Origin: Bryum argenteum | Lineage: Eukaryota > Streptophyta > Bryopsida > Bryales > Bryaceae | Reading direction: 5' to 3' | DNA length: 64,000 nucleotides | NCBI GenBank assembly: GCA_037043015.1 | Contig: CM073328.1 | Span: 10,327,495-10,391,494 of the forward strand | Shown here: in pieces, positions 34,622 through 52,552 of the stretch | Position numbering within the stretch: the stretch's first letter is position 1 | Layout: the number at the start of each line of letters is the position of its first letter | The notes under the pieces: generated by a model | Seen by the model: only the letters and a program-made list of their open reading frames with translations | Databases searched by the model: none | What the model was told of the DNA's origin: nothing | Translations under genes and position numbers: made by a program

Positions 34622-35036
34622 GGGCCGGTTTACACTACGGTGGAGAAGTCCACCGGTCAAAAAAATCAAGAAGAAATTGTAATTGAAACTCTTGGAATGT
34701 GATTTGTTGAAATTCTTGACTGACTGGTGGCCCTCTCCACTTGTGTTGGTGTCTCTTAGGGCCACTTTATACGTGGGGCCGGATTGAGGGCCGGCCCGAA
34801 TTCTTCAAATTTCAACCAATAGGATGGCTCGATTCTTTCAAATCGGGCCCAAGGACTTTATACTACGGCCCGACCAAACTTCAACTTATCCTATGTGGCA
34901 TCCTACGTGGCACTGTTTTGGCACCAAAATGTTCGGGCCCAAGTGATGCAATTGGGACAAGGTTTACCCAGTCCCGAACTTCCCACCTTGGGCCCAAACC
35001 CTAGCCGTTCAATCCGGCCCGCTCTCCGGCCGGCCC
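34622..35036. mobile_element. GGGCC-ended inverted-repeat element(s)
   Basis: The left end is gggccggtttacactac and the right end is ggccggccc, each next to TAA (34619-34621 and 35037-35039). A second internal terminus, agggccactttatacgtgg (34759 on), is partly mirrored by gtataaagtg at about 35045. This may be two nested elements of the PIF-like type also seen at 6644-7135. Boundaries are approximate. Confidence 0.45.
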
Positions 35037-35989
35037 TAACTTATGTATAAAGTGTTGCAATCTTCGTGTGAATAGTTGAAAATGAAGGTAAGTAGGAGAG
35101 GACCTAAGGTATACATGCCAATAACCGGACATACCCCACGGACCGCACAGCAACCGGAAGGGTTGAGACTGAATATCACATGAAATTATAACCCTCGCTC
35201 TTTAAAATGCTATAAAAAGTTTTGTAATAAGTTTTTTTGATTTTTTTTTTTTTTTAAAGGTGAATACCAATCTCACAAATTACAGTCCCACAAAATTTGA
35301 GAGCTTGAAAGTTTCTGGATTGTTGTTAGGAAGGTCTTGAATCATGCTTGTGCGGTCATTGACATACCTACTTTAGTCTTTGACGTGACTCAAGTAAATT
35401 ATAGTCTCTTTGTGCATATGGTTGATGGTCAAATTCTACAAAATTATCCTATCGATATTCTATACAACAAAAAGCAAGAGAAACTCTCTTTTGCAAATGA
35501 CTCAAGGACAAGCTTTGGCATCACTTTCAAGTTTAAAAGAACACAAAAGTTGAAAAATAAGTAGTATTTCTCCTTATTTTTGCTCAGTTTCTGCAACCTA
35601 GTTATTACTGGGTAGGGTAGATTTTTACAGTGTTGTCTTATCAGATAAAATTCCTATTCATTTGTCACACGCAATTTAAATGAGATATACATTTGATACA
35701 TTGAAGACGTCTTAAATGTAAATCTCATCTAAATTGTGTCTCACCAATGATTGAGGATTTTGACGACTCTGGAATTTTACGACCAGTTGCAGGGTTGGAC
35801 AATTTTTGGTTTTCTCCATTTTTCATTTTGTAAAAATAAATTATAATGCTTACCTCTTCTTTACGAGCTAGTGTAAAATGACAACAATTTGTGCTACAAA
35901 TAGGGTAATTTTTTATGGTTTACCGAAATTATAAGTTCATGGTTTAAAAAGTGAGAAAAGTGGCAAGCTAGACCAAAGGCAAATCAAGC

Positions 35990-36217
35990 CTTGAAGGTCT
36001 GAGCGTGCCGTGGCGACCAATAGAATACAATGTATTTTGGTTGTATTTGGAGTGAATGCACACCTTTTAATGGGTTTGAATTCAAAGAAGAAGTTGACAT
36101 TTGAATTAATGCGGTTCTAGTGAGCTATTACGATTCCAGTTTAGAGTTTCTTGTTGGTAGCAAATCCTAATTATACAACAGCGTACATACTATCCCCAAG
36201 GGACTTTTAAGGGTTAA
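35990..36217. mobile_element. MITE family A, copy 2 (short, unoccupied)
   Basis: This is the inverse orientation of the copy at 46867-48030. The right end is ggacttttaagggttaa and the left end (ccttgaaggtctgagcg) is eroded. It lacks the family B insertion and so provides the empty-site sequence aaacccattaaaaggtgtgc (as its reverse complement). Confidence 0.75.
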
Positions 36218-38022
36218 GTGGATAACATCAAAGTACACCCCTACATAATCTCATTTATGCCTGGCAATCTAATAGAGCGCATGTTATGGAATAAAGTTCC
36301 CCTTTTGCAATGAAAATGATGAAGTTGCCAATGTATCCACAATGGTACATTGTACATTTGAACATGTTTTCTGGACCCCGGATTCCCTTAGGAATATTTC
36401 AATTCGGTAAATACCATCTCTTCAAGGGTTTTTTTAATTAAAAAGAAATGAATAAATAGTTTGCCTTTTCTCACTAAAAAATTTATCAGAAGTAAAAAGT
36501 TATAACGAACCCACTAAACAAAAAAAAATTTAAAAAATAATATTAATAAATTAATTATATTTTTTTAAATTTTATTTATTGTAACAGATAATTTCCTTCA
36601 ACATTTTTTTAATTGTAACAGATAATCAACATGGAATCACATTGCAGGAAAGTACATACGGTACCCTCATGGGACAGGTCCTCCAAGGCAAGCAAATTTT
36701 ATCCAAACTTTAGTCAAACAACAGCTAAGGTAGAAGTACCTAAAACCACCAGTATCAACCTATAGGTCTCCCCATAACCGCACCTAGCCTGAACTAGCAT
36801 TGTCCGAACACTCAATTCAAACTGACCAATCAAAACAATCAAAAAGCTGGTGGTTTTGGGTCGAATCATGAATGGAAATTTGTACCAGCTAAGGTGGTTT
36901 TTGCGTACCCTGTAGGTTGATTACGGGTCCTGCAGTACTTTACTGTTTTAAAATTTGTATGAATTCACGTGTTTTACAAAAAAATATAAAAAAATTTACA
37001 AACCTTCCTAAAAACTATCTTGCCACCCCCAAAAAATTACCCACTATAAATAGACCAGCTAGCGAATTTTCTTATGTTGGTGGTTATGGGTACTTCGACC
37101 GTAAAGGTTCATGACAAAACTCATAGAAAATTCCGTTACCAAAAGCAAGAAATCAGAGCAATCAAACCATAAATCACGGCCAACATTCCAAGAAAGAAGG
37201 AAAAGATAACCCAACCCTGAAACTTCCAATCCAGTTGCTTACACGAAACCCTTGCATGGCCCACTCACTACATAAAAGGCTCGTGCTCACCAATCAAACG
37301 CAGGAGAGTGCCTTGACACTCCATGCAACCACTCAGCTTTGCTGGATTCCATAACAATTATCTTGTTTGCAACACGAAAGTAGAAAATACAAAATTAAAA
37401 TACGAATCCTCATCAACACGTGCCTTGAGGATCACGTACAATCCTTGCTTTTTAAGAATCAAGTCGGAAACAAACAAACAAAGTTATATCTTGACTGATT
37501 CCTGTTCAAGAATCAGAAGAATCAAGTTGCTATGAGAGATTCACAGCTTTCGGAAATTCATTTCAGGTCGTTACGAATCAAAACAGAATGTTGTTCCAGA
37601 ATACTGAAATGTATCTCAACATCCTTACTGTCAATTTTGATAAAACTCAGTAGGACTGAGAGGTCCACTCGACTTTAGGGGTTAAAGGATTTAAAAATAG
37701 AAGATCAAGTCAGCAAATTAATGATCCTGATCAAGAATTCCTTCGAGGATCAAGTCAACATACTGTAGGTCAACAATCTTGGGTATAGAACAAGGTTCAC
37801 CTTGCATTACTCAGAGTGTAAATATAGACACATGGGATTGTCGAGAAAGTATTACGTTAGGTGAAAAGAAAGATGTGGCGCATGAATCTTGACAAAAGCT
37901 TCTTATTGCGTGAAGATCCAAAACTGCTATCGTTCAAGCTACAGACGATTATAATAGTAACAGTCAACATTCCAATCAATGAATTGGAAAAAGGAAAGAG
38001 TGAGAGTGAGAGTGAGAGAGAG

Positions 38023-43812
<5,790 letters not shown>

Positions 43813-46288
43813 ATGGGAGCCGAAACGGAGTACTTGGAGGATTACGTGTCCAAACTTGACCGAGACATGCCGGGGACTTTTTTTGGCATGACCTCCATGG
43901 GCGATGCCCAATACTTAAGGAACAACATGAGAAAACCCATTTACAAAGAAGTACATGAATACCCCGAGGAATGTTTCATAAAAGCGTATAAGCAAATTGC
44001 AACAATCAATGGGAACGTAGATTGTTGTAGAAGAGCCAATTTGCCGAAGATTTTTGCAATTGCAATGGGCAGAGAGTTGGAGGAATATGAACTTCAATTT
44101 GTGTTGAAGTCAGTTGCTCAACCCGAAACTCTTTCAAGATTGTAGTATTAAAATACTCTCAACAAAAATTAAACACAATCATAGAATGGCCACAAACTCG
44201 CAAACTTGGATGTTATTGATAGTTTAAAGTTGATAAATGGCAAAAATATAAACATATCAGGAAGGCAAGATTTTACAACTAAGACTTCAAAAAATTTAAG
44301 TATTTTCATTGTCAATACATTCAATTCCTAAAATTTGTGTTTATTGTATAGCTTAGGTTTATAGATTTTGGAAACCCTCATAGACCGGGACGTATTGACA
44401 TTAATGAATTTACATGTGGAATCAAACACATGATACGTAAGTCATACTAACTACAAAATCATCAATTCCATTGATTGCTATTTTTACTTGATTTAGCCAA
44501 AACGTTAGGAAAATATGTCTTTGTTGGCAAATAAATATTGTATCGCAAATTGTAATGGCCTCATGTTCAATGAAACTACTTAAATAGTATGTTGTACTAA
44601 AGTGGCTAGTGTTATAGCCTTATTTGAACTGTTTCATTTTGTATGGTTTTGGATTATATAGATATGGGGAAAAACAAATGTGCAAAGCCTAACTCATACG
44701 TTGTTGGAGATGGTGCGTGTTATTTAACTGATGGAATTTATCATTGAGATTATTCACTTCCAAAGTATACTCTCATAGAATTGCAACAATATCATTATCT
44801 ATAAAATGTCATGATTATGATTTGTAATAACTGAGTTAGGGTACATAAACTGATCTTCATAGTACTCATCTCTAAGACATTCCATAACATGTTTGTACTT
44901 ATATTTGCATGTCAGTTTTGTTTTTTGTACTCAACCTCAGTATCTAGTAGTATTACTATTATAATTTTCATTAATGAGGATGACTGGCAATAATTAGTTG
45001 TACAAATACTCTAAATAATTATGCTGAGTTAAAATGACAATTGAAGAGTAGTTTTGGAGACATGCTATATCTAAAATAACCATCTATCAAAATGCAGGGA
45101 AAACACCAATGCCATTGCCTTTGGAGAATTCTTTTGCTAATGTGAGTTGCTCTTATTTTTGACTTGGATGAAAAAAGTTTCACAAATGTTGTAGATTTAT
45201 TCCACCAAGTAGAAGCATGTCAAGTTTAGAAGCTCGGTACAAATATAGAGATCAATCTCAAAAAACGCACGTTTAAGATTGTCTTTATAGATGCCTTTTG
45301 TTGAATGGCATTACTAGTCTTGGATAGGTGATAGGCTTATGGTCTCCAATGAGGTGATCATGGATTTGCATCCCCATGTTGGCATGCTCCTCATCGTTTA
45401 TGTTTTCCCAACTATTTAATATGGTCAAGGGTTCACAAACCTCATTTTGTAAGTAGAATAGTGGCCTTCAAGGGAGACAACATGTTATTGTCTCGTAGGC
45501 ATTCGGCAAAAAACCCTTAAAATGGTTTGTGTTCCTACTGTAAGAACTATGACTTACCATCTTAGATTAAGTTAGGTTAAAACCTACTTTATTCTCACCA
45601 ACCTTCAAACAAGCCTAGAGTTCTCTAACTCAAATATATGCACAAAGCTCCTCTTTTATGACTTTATATTGGTCACAACTAAGTACAAAGTTGTCATATT
45701 CCAATAGTCAGCCTCAAATACATTATAGGGAGAGGTTCCAAATATTCCCAATAAGAACTTCAATATCACATTGCACTTCTTCACAAACTCTATAAGAAAA
45801 AATAATTATGTTTTTAGATGCATCTTAACAAGGGGATTTCAAAAATTAACTTTTATTTTCTAAACCCTGCAATTAGTAATGAAGTCAGCAATGGCATTTA
45901 CCATATTGGAATATTCTTGTGAGAACTCAGGGTCCCATTGACAAGTTCAAATGCCAAATATTGCAAGATCTAAAAGACAATGTTGCATTTTTCTTTTAAA
46001 AAATTTATTTTTATTTTTATTTTTTAAAGTTCTTTTTCCAAGGTTTTAATTTTTGCTGGATAATTTCAGATGAAAGATCAACAAATTAAGCATCACCGGA
46101 AGGATCTTGGGCCTACTGCAGAGTTTGGTAAACCAATGACAGGAAATCAAGACATTGGATGGAAGCAAGACCTTGATCCAAATAAAGGTGCTCGCACAAG
46201 GTTTAAAGAATGGTTTGGAAGGAAGCGAACCGATGTTACAGTTAATGAAGGTGTTTGTCTTGATAATGCGTATGGAATCATTCTTTAG
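43813..46288 (+). CDS. EF-hand domain protein with conserved-looking C-terminal extension, possibly ciliary
   Basis: Five exons join exactly: 43813-44108, 44357-44436, 44662-44712, 45098-45141 and 46070-46288, giving 229 residues. An EF-hand-like pair is visible. The first (about 58-98, with YKQIATINGNVD and LPKIFAIAMGRELEEYEL) lacks good calcium ligands. The second crosses the exon 1-2 junction (FVLKFIDFGNPHRPGRIDINEF, shown here in overlapping parts) and has the G-x-I-D-x-x-E pattern but poor early loop residues. Calcium binding is therefore doubtful. The C-terminal 73 residues (exon 5, from MKDQQIKHHRK) contain GKPMTGNQDIGWKQ and FKEWFGRKRTD; I do not recognise this domain, but its style recalls small axonemal proteins. 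The small exons are supported by matching phases and splice sites; exon 3 is the weakest. An additional upstream exon is possible. Confidence 0.62.
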
Positions 46289-46495
46289 AATTCTTGTGTA
46301 TAAACACTTTAAAGTTAGTTTGTAACTTAGTGTTATCTTATGAAACATTAGAATTTTGTTGAGATGAATAAATAAGATTCTTGAGTTTTATGTGATTGAC
46401 TTTTATTGATATAGAAGACAATAAAAAAAAGAAGATAGATATTACAAAGAACTCTTCATGTTTATTCTTTCAGAAATTAAAAATAAATAAAAAAT

Positions 46496-46498
<3 letters not shown>

Positions 46499-46568
<70 letters not shown>
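46499..46568. repeat. (AT)n microsatellite
   Basis: About 70 bases of uninterrupted AT dinucleotide. Confidence 0.97.
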
Positions 46569-46570
<2 letters not shown>

Positions 46571-46866
46571 CTTCATAGTATCAACCCTCCTCATATGTAA
46601 TGTCACTCCCTCCAACCTCTACAATGACCCCTCTGACCTACATAATATCACACATCATAACACCATAAGACTAATGTATTCTCTGTTATTTCTCAAACAC
46701 CCAAACAAGCCCAATAGAGCATGCTTTTCAACGTAATTGACAACCTTGTGCATTTGTGGGTTATGTTACACCATTTTTAGGCACCACAAGCCTTGGCCTC
46801 CAGTGCCCGAGATTATATTGTCACCTGAGATTATGATTTCACTCGCAAACAAAACAACTATCTACC

Positions 46867-48030
46867 TTAACCCTTAAAAGTCCCTTGGGGATAGTATGTA
46901 CGCTGTCGTATAATTAGGATTTGCTACCAACAAGAAACTCTAAATTGGAATCGTAATAGCTCACTAGAACGGCATTAATTCAAATGTCAACTTCTTCTTT
47001 GAACTCAAACCCATTAACCCCTAAAAATCCAGGAAAGCCGATTCGGTTTTCTGAGATTTCGGGCAGCTCATTTTAAGCATTTAAACTGATATTTTTGCCT
47101 AAGATTTTTATTGGGTGCTCCACATACAGTAATGTGTATGTGGTAAAATTTTCAAAGTCAAATTTTAATTTTATAACCTTCATCTAGAAATTTTAGGTTT
47201 CAAGTCCAAATCGGGCAGTTTAAAATAATTTTTTTTAATTTTTAATTTTTTAGAAATATGTTCATTACCAAATTACTATTCAAATTCCAATGTGTCCGAA
47301 GTCAAAAAGTTTACCAATTTTACAAGGGCAGCCTCCAAAACTTTCAAAAACAATCTTCACAATTTCTAGTAATTTTACAATTTTTTCTTTCAAAAATTGC
47401 CAAAATTCGAGATTTTGGATTTTTTCCAAGATTTTTTTTTTCAAAATTCACATTATCATAAATGCACCTTCTCACCGTCGAGATTTTTCTCAAACTAAAT
47501 ATATCATACGTGGTGCTTGTTTTACTATATGGTTGTTTTTAGACCTTCTTTCATAAAATATTTTACATTAAGGTCAAAAAGTGGAATTGGTCTCTAAAAT
47601 TTTGCATGAGCATAACCAACTTGATTACCTACATGAAAAAAATGAGGGAAAAATATTTGGAATAACAATCATCAAGTTGCCCTTGGCACCATTTAGACAA
47701 TGCCTCTCACGCAGTGGCAAAAAAAAAGTGTTGGTCAAACTTTGATTGTTATGATCTCACAAATGAAAAACATCCAACGGTTGAAATTTTGACCAGTCCT
47801 TTGTATACAAGTTAGGTACAAGATCTTACGGTTCAAAGTCTAAAACCAGAAAAAAAAGTTTCTCCATTTCCCCATCTCCCAACGAAGGTGAAAAATGGCA
47901 GTTTTTGGTTCTGGAGGTCGAGGAAACCCCTGGATTTTTAGGGGTTAAAGGTGTGCATTCACTCCAAATACAACCAAAATACACCGTATTCTACTGGTCC
48001 CCACGACACGCTCAGACCTTTAAGGGTTAA
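46867..48030. mobile_element. MITE family A, copy 3, interrupted by family B
   Basis: It starts TTAACCCTTAAAAGTCCC and ends gacctttaagggttaa. The left part (46867-47013) and right part (47949-48030) together match the short copy at 35990-36217. The middle is a family B element. Confidence 0.85.
47014..47948. mobile_element. MITE family B inserted in family A
   Basis: The ends are TTAACCCCTAAAAATCCAGG and its inverse. Compared with the empty site in copy 2 of family A, the insertion is clean and TTAA stands at both edges. The 0.9-kb interior is AT-rich with no coding frame longer than about 90 codons. Confidence 0.88.
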
Positions 48031-48351
48031 CCCTTAGACGCTCATGGGGTCTGAAACGGGCAGTCCAAATTGAATCACAACATCTTTTGGACTTGGGCAT
48101 CATTGAATGAATCAATCAATGATGAGCTTGCAACCTCCTACAAGGTTATGTACAACCCCAACCTACCTACCACAACTCTTTCAAAGCACAAAACCACTCA
48201 TACCAAATGTGATTTGAATCGTAAAATTTCAATTTCTGAATGCATCACAAGAAGATGACAAGTTTGACATCAAAATATAAGTGAAAAGTTGAGTAAGTTA
48301 GAGTGAGAGCAACAGATTCTGTTGGAAAAAAGCACCTCGGGCTTCCTTGGA
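48027..48351. mobile_element. MITE family C, copy 2
   Basis: It starts TTAACCCTTAGACG directly where family A ends, sharing the TTAA. The body aligns with 18001-18364 over its full length (acaacatcttttgg, caacctacctaccacaa, gcatcacaagaag). Its right end is altered (ggacgttaatag). A possible second terminus, gtacgtttcagggttaa, lies at 48626-48642, so an insertion may have split this end. Confidence 0.75.
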
Positions 48352-48527
48352 CGTTAATAGGAGGGCTGGCATATTCTGCTGTTTTCACGTCACTGTTAGG
48401 TGACAGAATCTGCAACCATTTTTTCGAATTCGACGAGGGTGCTGATTCTGTCGTGAGAATCGGTCAGAATGAATTGCATGAAAATTCCCTGCTATTAACC
48501 GCTATTAACGCCCCGCTATTAACGCTT

Positions 48528-48624
48528 GAGAGCGGGCAGGAGCTGCCTGTTCTGCCGTGCAAGCCCGGCAGGGCGAGACCTGTGGCCGCGCGCGCGGCAG
48601 AACAGGCAGCTCCTGCCCGCTCTC
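48528..48624. repeat. Perfect 30-bp GC-rich inverted repeat (hairpin)
   Basis: The arms at 48528-48557 (gagagcgggcaggagctgcc and on) and 48595-48624 are exact reverse complements. They enclose a 37-base GC-rich loop containing cgcgcgcg. Just upstream the decamer gctattaacg/c occurs three times (48491-48524). Confidence 0.92.
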
Positions 48625-48941
48625 TAGTACGTTTCAGGGTTAAATCATAAAAGCCGGCCTCAGATGGAACCCACTCCCAACAGTAACTAACTCACTAAAC
48701 ACGGTACCTCAAAACACTGAAAAGGGTAACACCAGATCACTGATCACGATACCCATATCACTAATCTCACGGAACCTGAAGCAAGCATCAAAGCTCGAAG
48801 TTCGGCAACAAAAACATCGAGAATCGAACAACCCGCAACAGCATCAAACCTTCACACATCAAGTTCCTCTCAACATGAAACCAAACATCGAGATCTTCGC
48901 GATCATGTAGCCACCAATTTTTCGCACTCGCACTCGTCGCC

Positions 48942-51900
48942 ATGGGTCCTGTCAAGCTACCCTTCACGGAGTCCGACTTGACCCCGCTTGCCAAACGGTA
49001 TGCTCATACTCTCTCTAAAAAAAATTCTATTTCCATATTTTGTTACGAAATGTGTGATTTCATGTTAAAAGACTGTGTGATGTGATGTGGGCAGGTACTC
49101 GTCGAGCACGATTGTGACGATGCTACGGGAGATTGCGAGATGCAAAACCTCCAAGCTGGACTGGGTCATGCTCTGTAAAGGAACCTCCACGGGTATTACT
49201 AACCCCAAGGAATATCAAGCGCTCTGGCGAAGTATTGCTTATCGTGCTGAGCTTGAGGATTCTTATGATGAGAATAACGATTCTCCATTGGTATGGCTCT
49301 CTTCTCCGAGCTCAGGAAACGATTCTTGAATTATCTGGTTATTCAGTTCAGGGTTTAGTGTTCTTAAAACCCTAAGTGAGACATGGTTTTCATGTTTCTA
49401 TTCAAACGTGCATTCTTTCTCTCAATTATTCAGTATTTTCACCTGCGATTACATGCCATTTGTTTGATGAGCGTGTCTGATTTTATTGGATTGCGAGCCG
49501 AGGGGTTTAGCTTCTTAGAACCCTAAGTGAGACGTGGTTTCTTTGTTTCTATCTCATTATTCGAATCTGCCATCTATTTGTTTTTCCTCTTCGATGACAT
49601 GCCATTTGATTAGGTTCATTTTATGGGCTCTGATTTTATTCATTTGGTAGCTGAGGGTTTAACTTCTACTGCTTAGCTTACATTACATTATTCTTTGTTT
49701 CGTTCGATTCTGCAGGAGGATGATAGCGATCTAGACATTGAATTGGACCCTGTTCCGTCTGTGAGCTCGGCTGTGGCTGAAAGCATCGCTAGTTATGTGA
49801 AGGTATACCCTAATCTTGGCCATTTCAACAGCTGCCACTGATTAGTGACAAAATAACACTTATGAATAAGATGTGTTTGGGATCGTGATGAAGCTCTTGT
49901 TTGCAGTCAGATTTGCAGCAACAGGAACTTGAAGACGCAAGATTAGAGCAGACTGCTGCTCAGAGAATCGCAGATCATTCAACTGCCAAATTGCAACAGG
50001 TATGTCAACTGTCCTTGTCTTCAGCATTCCAATTTGAAGACCCCGGCACCCTATCCTGGCTTCAACACCCCCCACATGTCACAGTAGTTGTGTTATAGCC
50101 AGTTCTCTAACTCCGGATTATGGATTGGCCGTATCATCTTTAGCATGCTATATAAGAGCTGATCTGAAGACCTCCACAGATGAAGCCACCGAATCCTGGC
50201 TTGAAGACCCACCCTCACATGTCTTAGTGATTGTGATATAGCTGGTTCTTTTACTCCGGGTTCTGGATTAGTTTCTGTGCTCGCATGATCTTTCGCGAAG
50301 ATCCTGCAAATGAAGACAGCCAATAATTGCTTCAAGACCCCCACATGTAGTAATTTGGATTCTTCGCTGTGCTCGTTTAGGGTTTAGGGTTTAATGGCTT
50401 CGTAATGCAGAGTGCAGCACCACAAGTGGAATCAGCAGCAGCAACAGCAACAACAACAACAACCCCACTCACCTGCTCGACGAGCACGAAAGTGCCGTAT
50501 TCCGGATCCCTCAACAACCAAGCAGACAGGAAGAGGAGGAGGCTGTGGACTCCTGAGGAAGACTTGGCCCTCATAGCTGCTGTCGACAAGTGCGGTGAGG
50601 GTAATTGGACCACCGTTCTGAAGAACCATTATGATTTCGACCGCACCGCTTCTCAGTTGTCACAGGTATGGTCCCGTCCTTTCACTTCATCTACAAATTC
50701 CTTAAGTTCATCGTTTATGAGCTCGAATACTGCTGTGATGGGTGACCTGCTCGAGTCCTATGCGATTGTTAAGAGTAATGTTTAATCACTACAGTAACCA
50801 CTAAATTGAACAGTGGTGTCACTTTTAGTTCTGATGAATGTTTTCACTGGTAGTCTTTCACTTACAAGTTTGAATGATCTTCTCTTCGTATACAAAACAA
50901 GTACAGTAACCATCCGATGTAACTATTTTCCGTGATATATGTGATGTATATATTCTTTACTTTCAACAATGAATGACCTTCTTATGAAGAATAACAGTTA
51001 GTGTCATTCCCAACTTTCATAGAATCATATTGCTAAAAACTGCAGGGAATGATGTACATTGTGGTGTTGATGTATCATCTTTGTTGATTTGCAGAGATGG
51101 GCATTGATAAGGAAGAGGAGGGAAGTGCAAGAGAAAGCAGGGTACGGAATAGGCAGTGGAGTGAGTCCACTAGCATCAGGATACAAGGACCTACGAGGGG
51201 GACCAGAGTCAGCAGCGCTCAAATCAACAAGTGTCCCAATAACAGGAGCACCTTCAGGCTCACAGCTTGGCACCGGAAAACCAGCAGGGACAGTGGCAAC
51301 GCCCATAAAGCAACCAGTATCATCGACCACACCATCGCCAGTGCCAGTGAGCAAGAGAATCCCAGCAGCAGCGGCGGCACCCGGCGTTTCACAGCGGCCG
51401 CAAGCTCCAGCAACAACTATGCGAGTGCAACAACAACAAGTGCAGCACAAGCAGCAGCAGCAGCAGCCGCGACCAGCCGCTCCAGTGCCCGCGGCTCCTC
51501 GCGGCGTGGCACGAGGAGGTCCTGATCCTATGATCCAAGCCGCTGCCATGGCCGCTGGAGCCCGCATTGCGCCGGCCGCCACCGCTGCCTCTCTTCTCAA
51601 AGCTGCACAATCTGGTAACGTTGTGCACATTGGAAGTGGTGGTCTTCCTAGGTCCAAGTTGGGTCAGCCTAGCAGTGGCAATAACTCAGGAATCGTGCAC
51701 TACATCCGCACTGGCTCAGGTTGAGCTCCTCCTCCATTCTTTATTTCGAGTTTTGAACCACTTTTGCTGCATCAGTCTCTAAAAAGTATGTTATCTTGTT
51801 CAGGTGGTGCTTCTATGGCTGCGCGTGGTCCTCCGCACCATTTGGCGAAGAATCCGAGCAACCGGGGGAGTTATAACTCGGGAAACTCAAGTCCTTTGTC

Positions 51901-52552
51901 TGCTCCGACTGTACCAGTGAGGAACAGTGTTGTTCAAGCTAGTAAGCCGTCTGTACGTGGTTCTAGCCCTCAGCAACAAAAGACAGCTCCTGTTGTTTCT
52001 GCAACGAAAGCTTCGTCGTCTCCTGTAGTGAATTCGTCTTCGTCATCTCCTGCTCTTAAGGCTGCGGTGGCTCCTGTACTTAAGGCGACCTCCTCGACCC
52101 CTGTATCTGTATCAACTCCGGTACCTACTTCGAAGCCTGTTGCTGCTTTAGCAAGTACTAAATCAGCTCCTGCTTCAATGTCTGTCGCAAATCCTGCTAG
52201 ACCAGCTCCTGTATCAACTAGACCTGTTGCTGCGTCAGCTACTCCACCAACTAAACCTGTTCTTGCTTCGACTCCTGCATCAAGTAGACCTACTCCTGCT
52301 TCTGTATCAACTAAACCGACAGCTGGTTCGGCTTCTGTATTATCTAAACCCACTCCCGCTTCGGCTCCTGCTTTAGCTAAACCTGCTCCTGCCTTGGCTA
52401 AACCTGCTCTTACTTCGGCTAAACCTACTCCTGCTTCGATAAGTAGACCAGCTTCTGAATCAACTAAGCCTACTCCTGCACCAAAGCCTGTGGCAACTTC
52501 TATGGCATGCGGATTCAACACTGCTGGATCTCCTGGAGACGGCACCTCGTAA
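48942..52552 (+). CDS. MYB/SANT-like (single-repeat, TRF-type) nuclear protein
   Basis: Seven exons, 48942-48997, 49095-49290, 49716-49802, 49907-49999, 50411-50665, 51095-51719 and 51804-52552, join in frame into 686 residues. The N-terminal 85 residues (MGPVKLPFTESDLTPLAKRY, then TMLREIARCKTSKLDW and GITNPKEYQALWRSIAYR) match a plant family of MYB-like proteins. The MYB repeat spans about 187-240: W190 in LWTPEED, W210 in CGEGNW and W231 in QLSQRWALIRKR, split by an intron before the last tryptophan. The C-terminal 430 residues are low-complexity: Q/P/A-rich, then imperfect repeats of KPxPAS type (about 530-670). It is probably a DNA-binding nuclear protein; targets are unknown. The stop overlaps a perfect donor consensus (cgtaagt at 52548), so an extra spliced 3' exon is possible. 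Confidence 0.88.

Larger units (their letters stand above)
46289..48941. other. Intergenic region dominated by MITEs
   Basis: Between the EF-hand and MYB-like genes. It holds an AT microsatellite, nested MITEs and a GC-rich hairpin, all listed separately. The 48700-48941 stretch is the likely promoter and 5' UTR of the MYB-like gene. Confidence 0.55.

Noticed and set aside
51025-51657. 210-codon minus-strand frame with cysteine and glycine runs
   Set aside because: Antisense of the glutamine/alanine-rich exon 6 of the MYB-like gene; no family resemblance.
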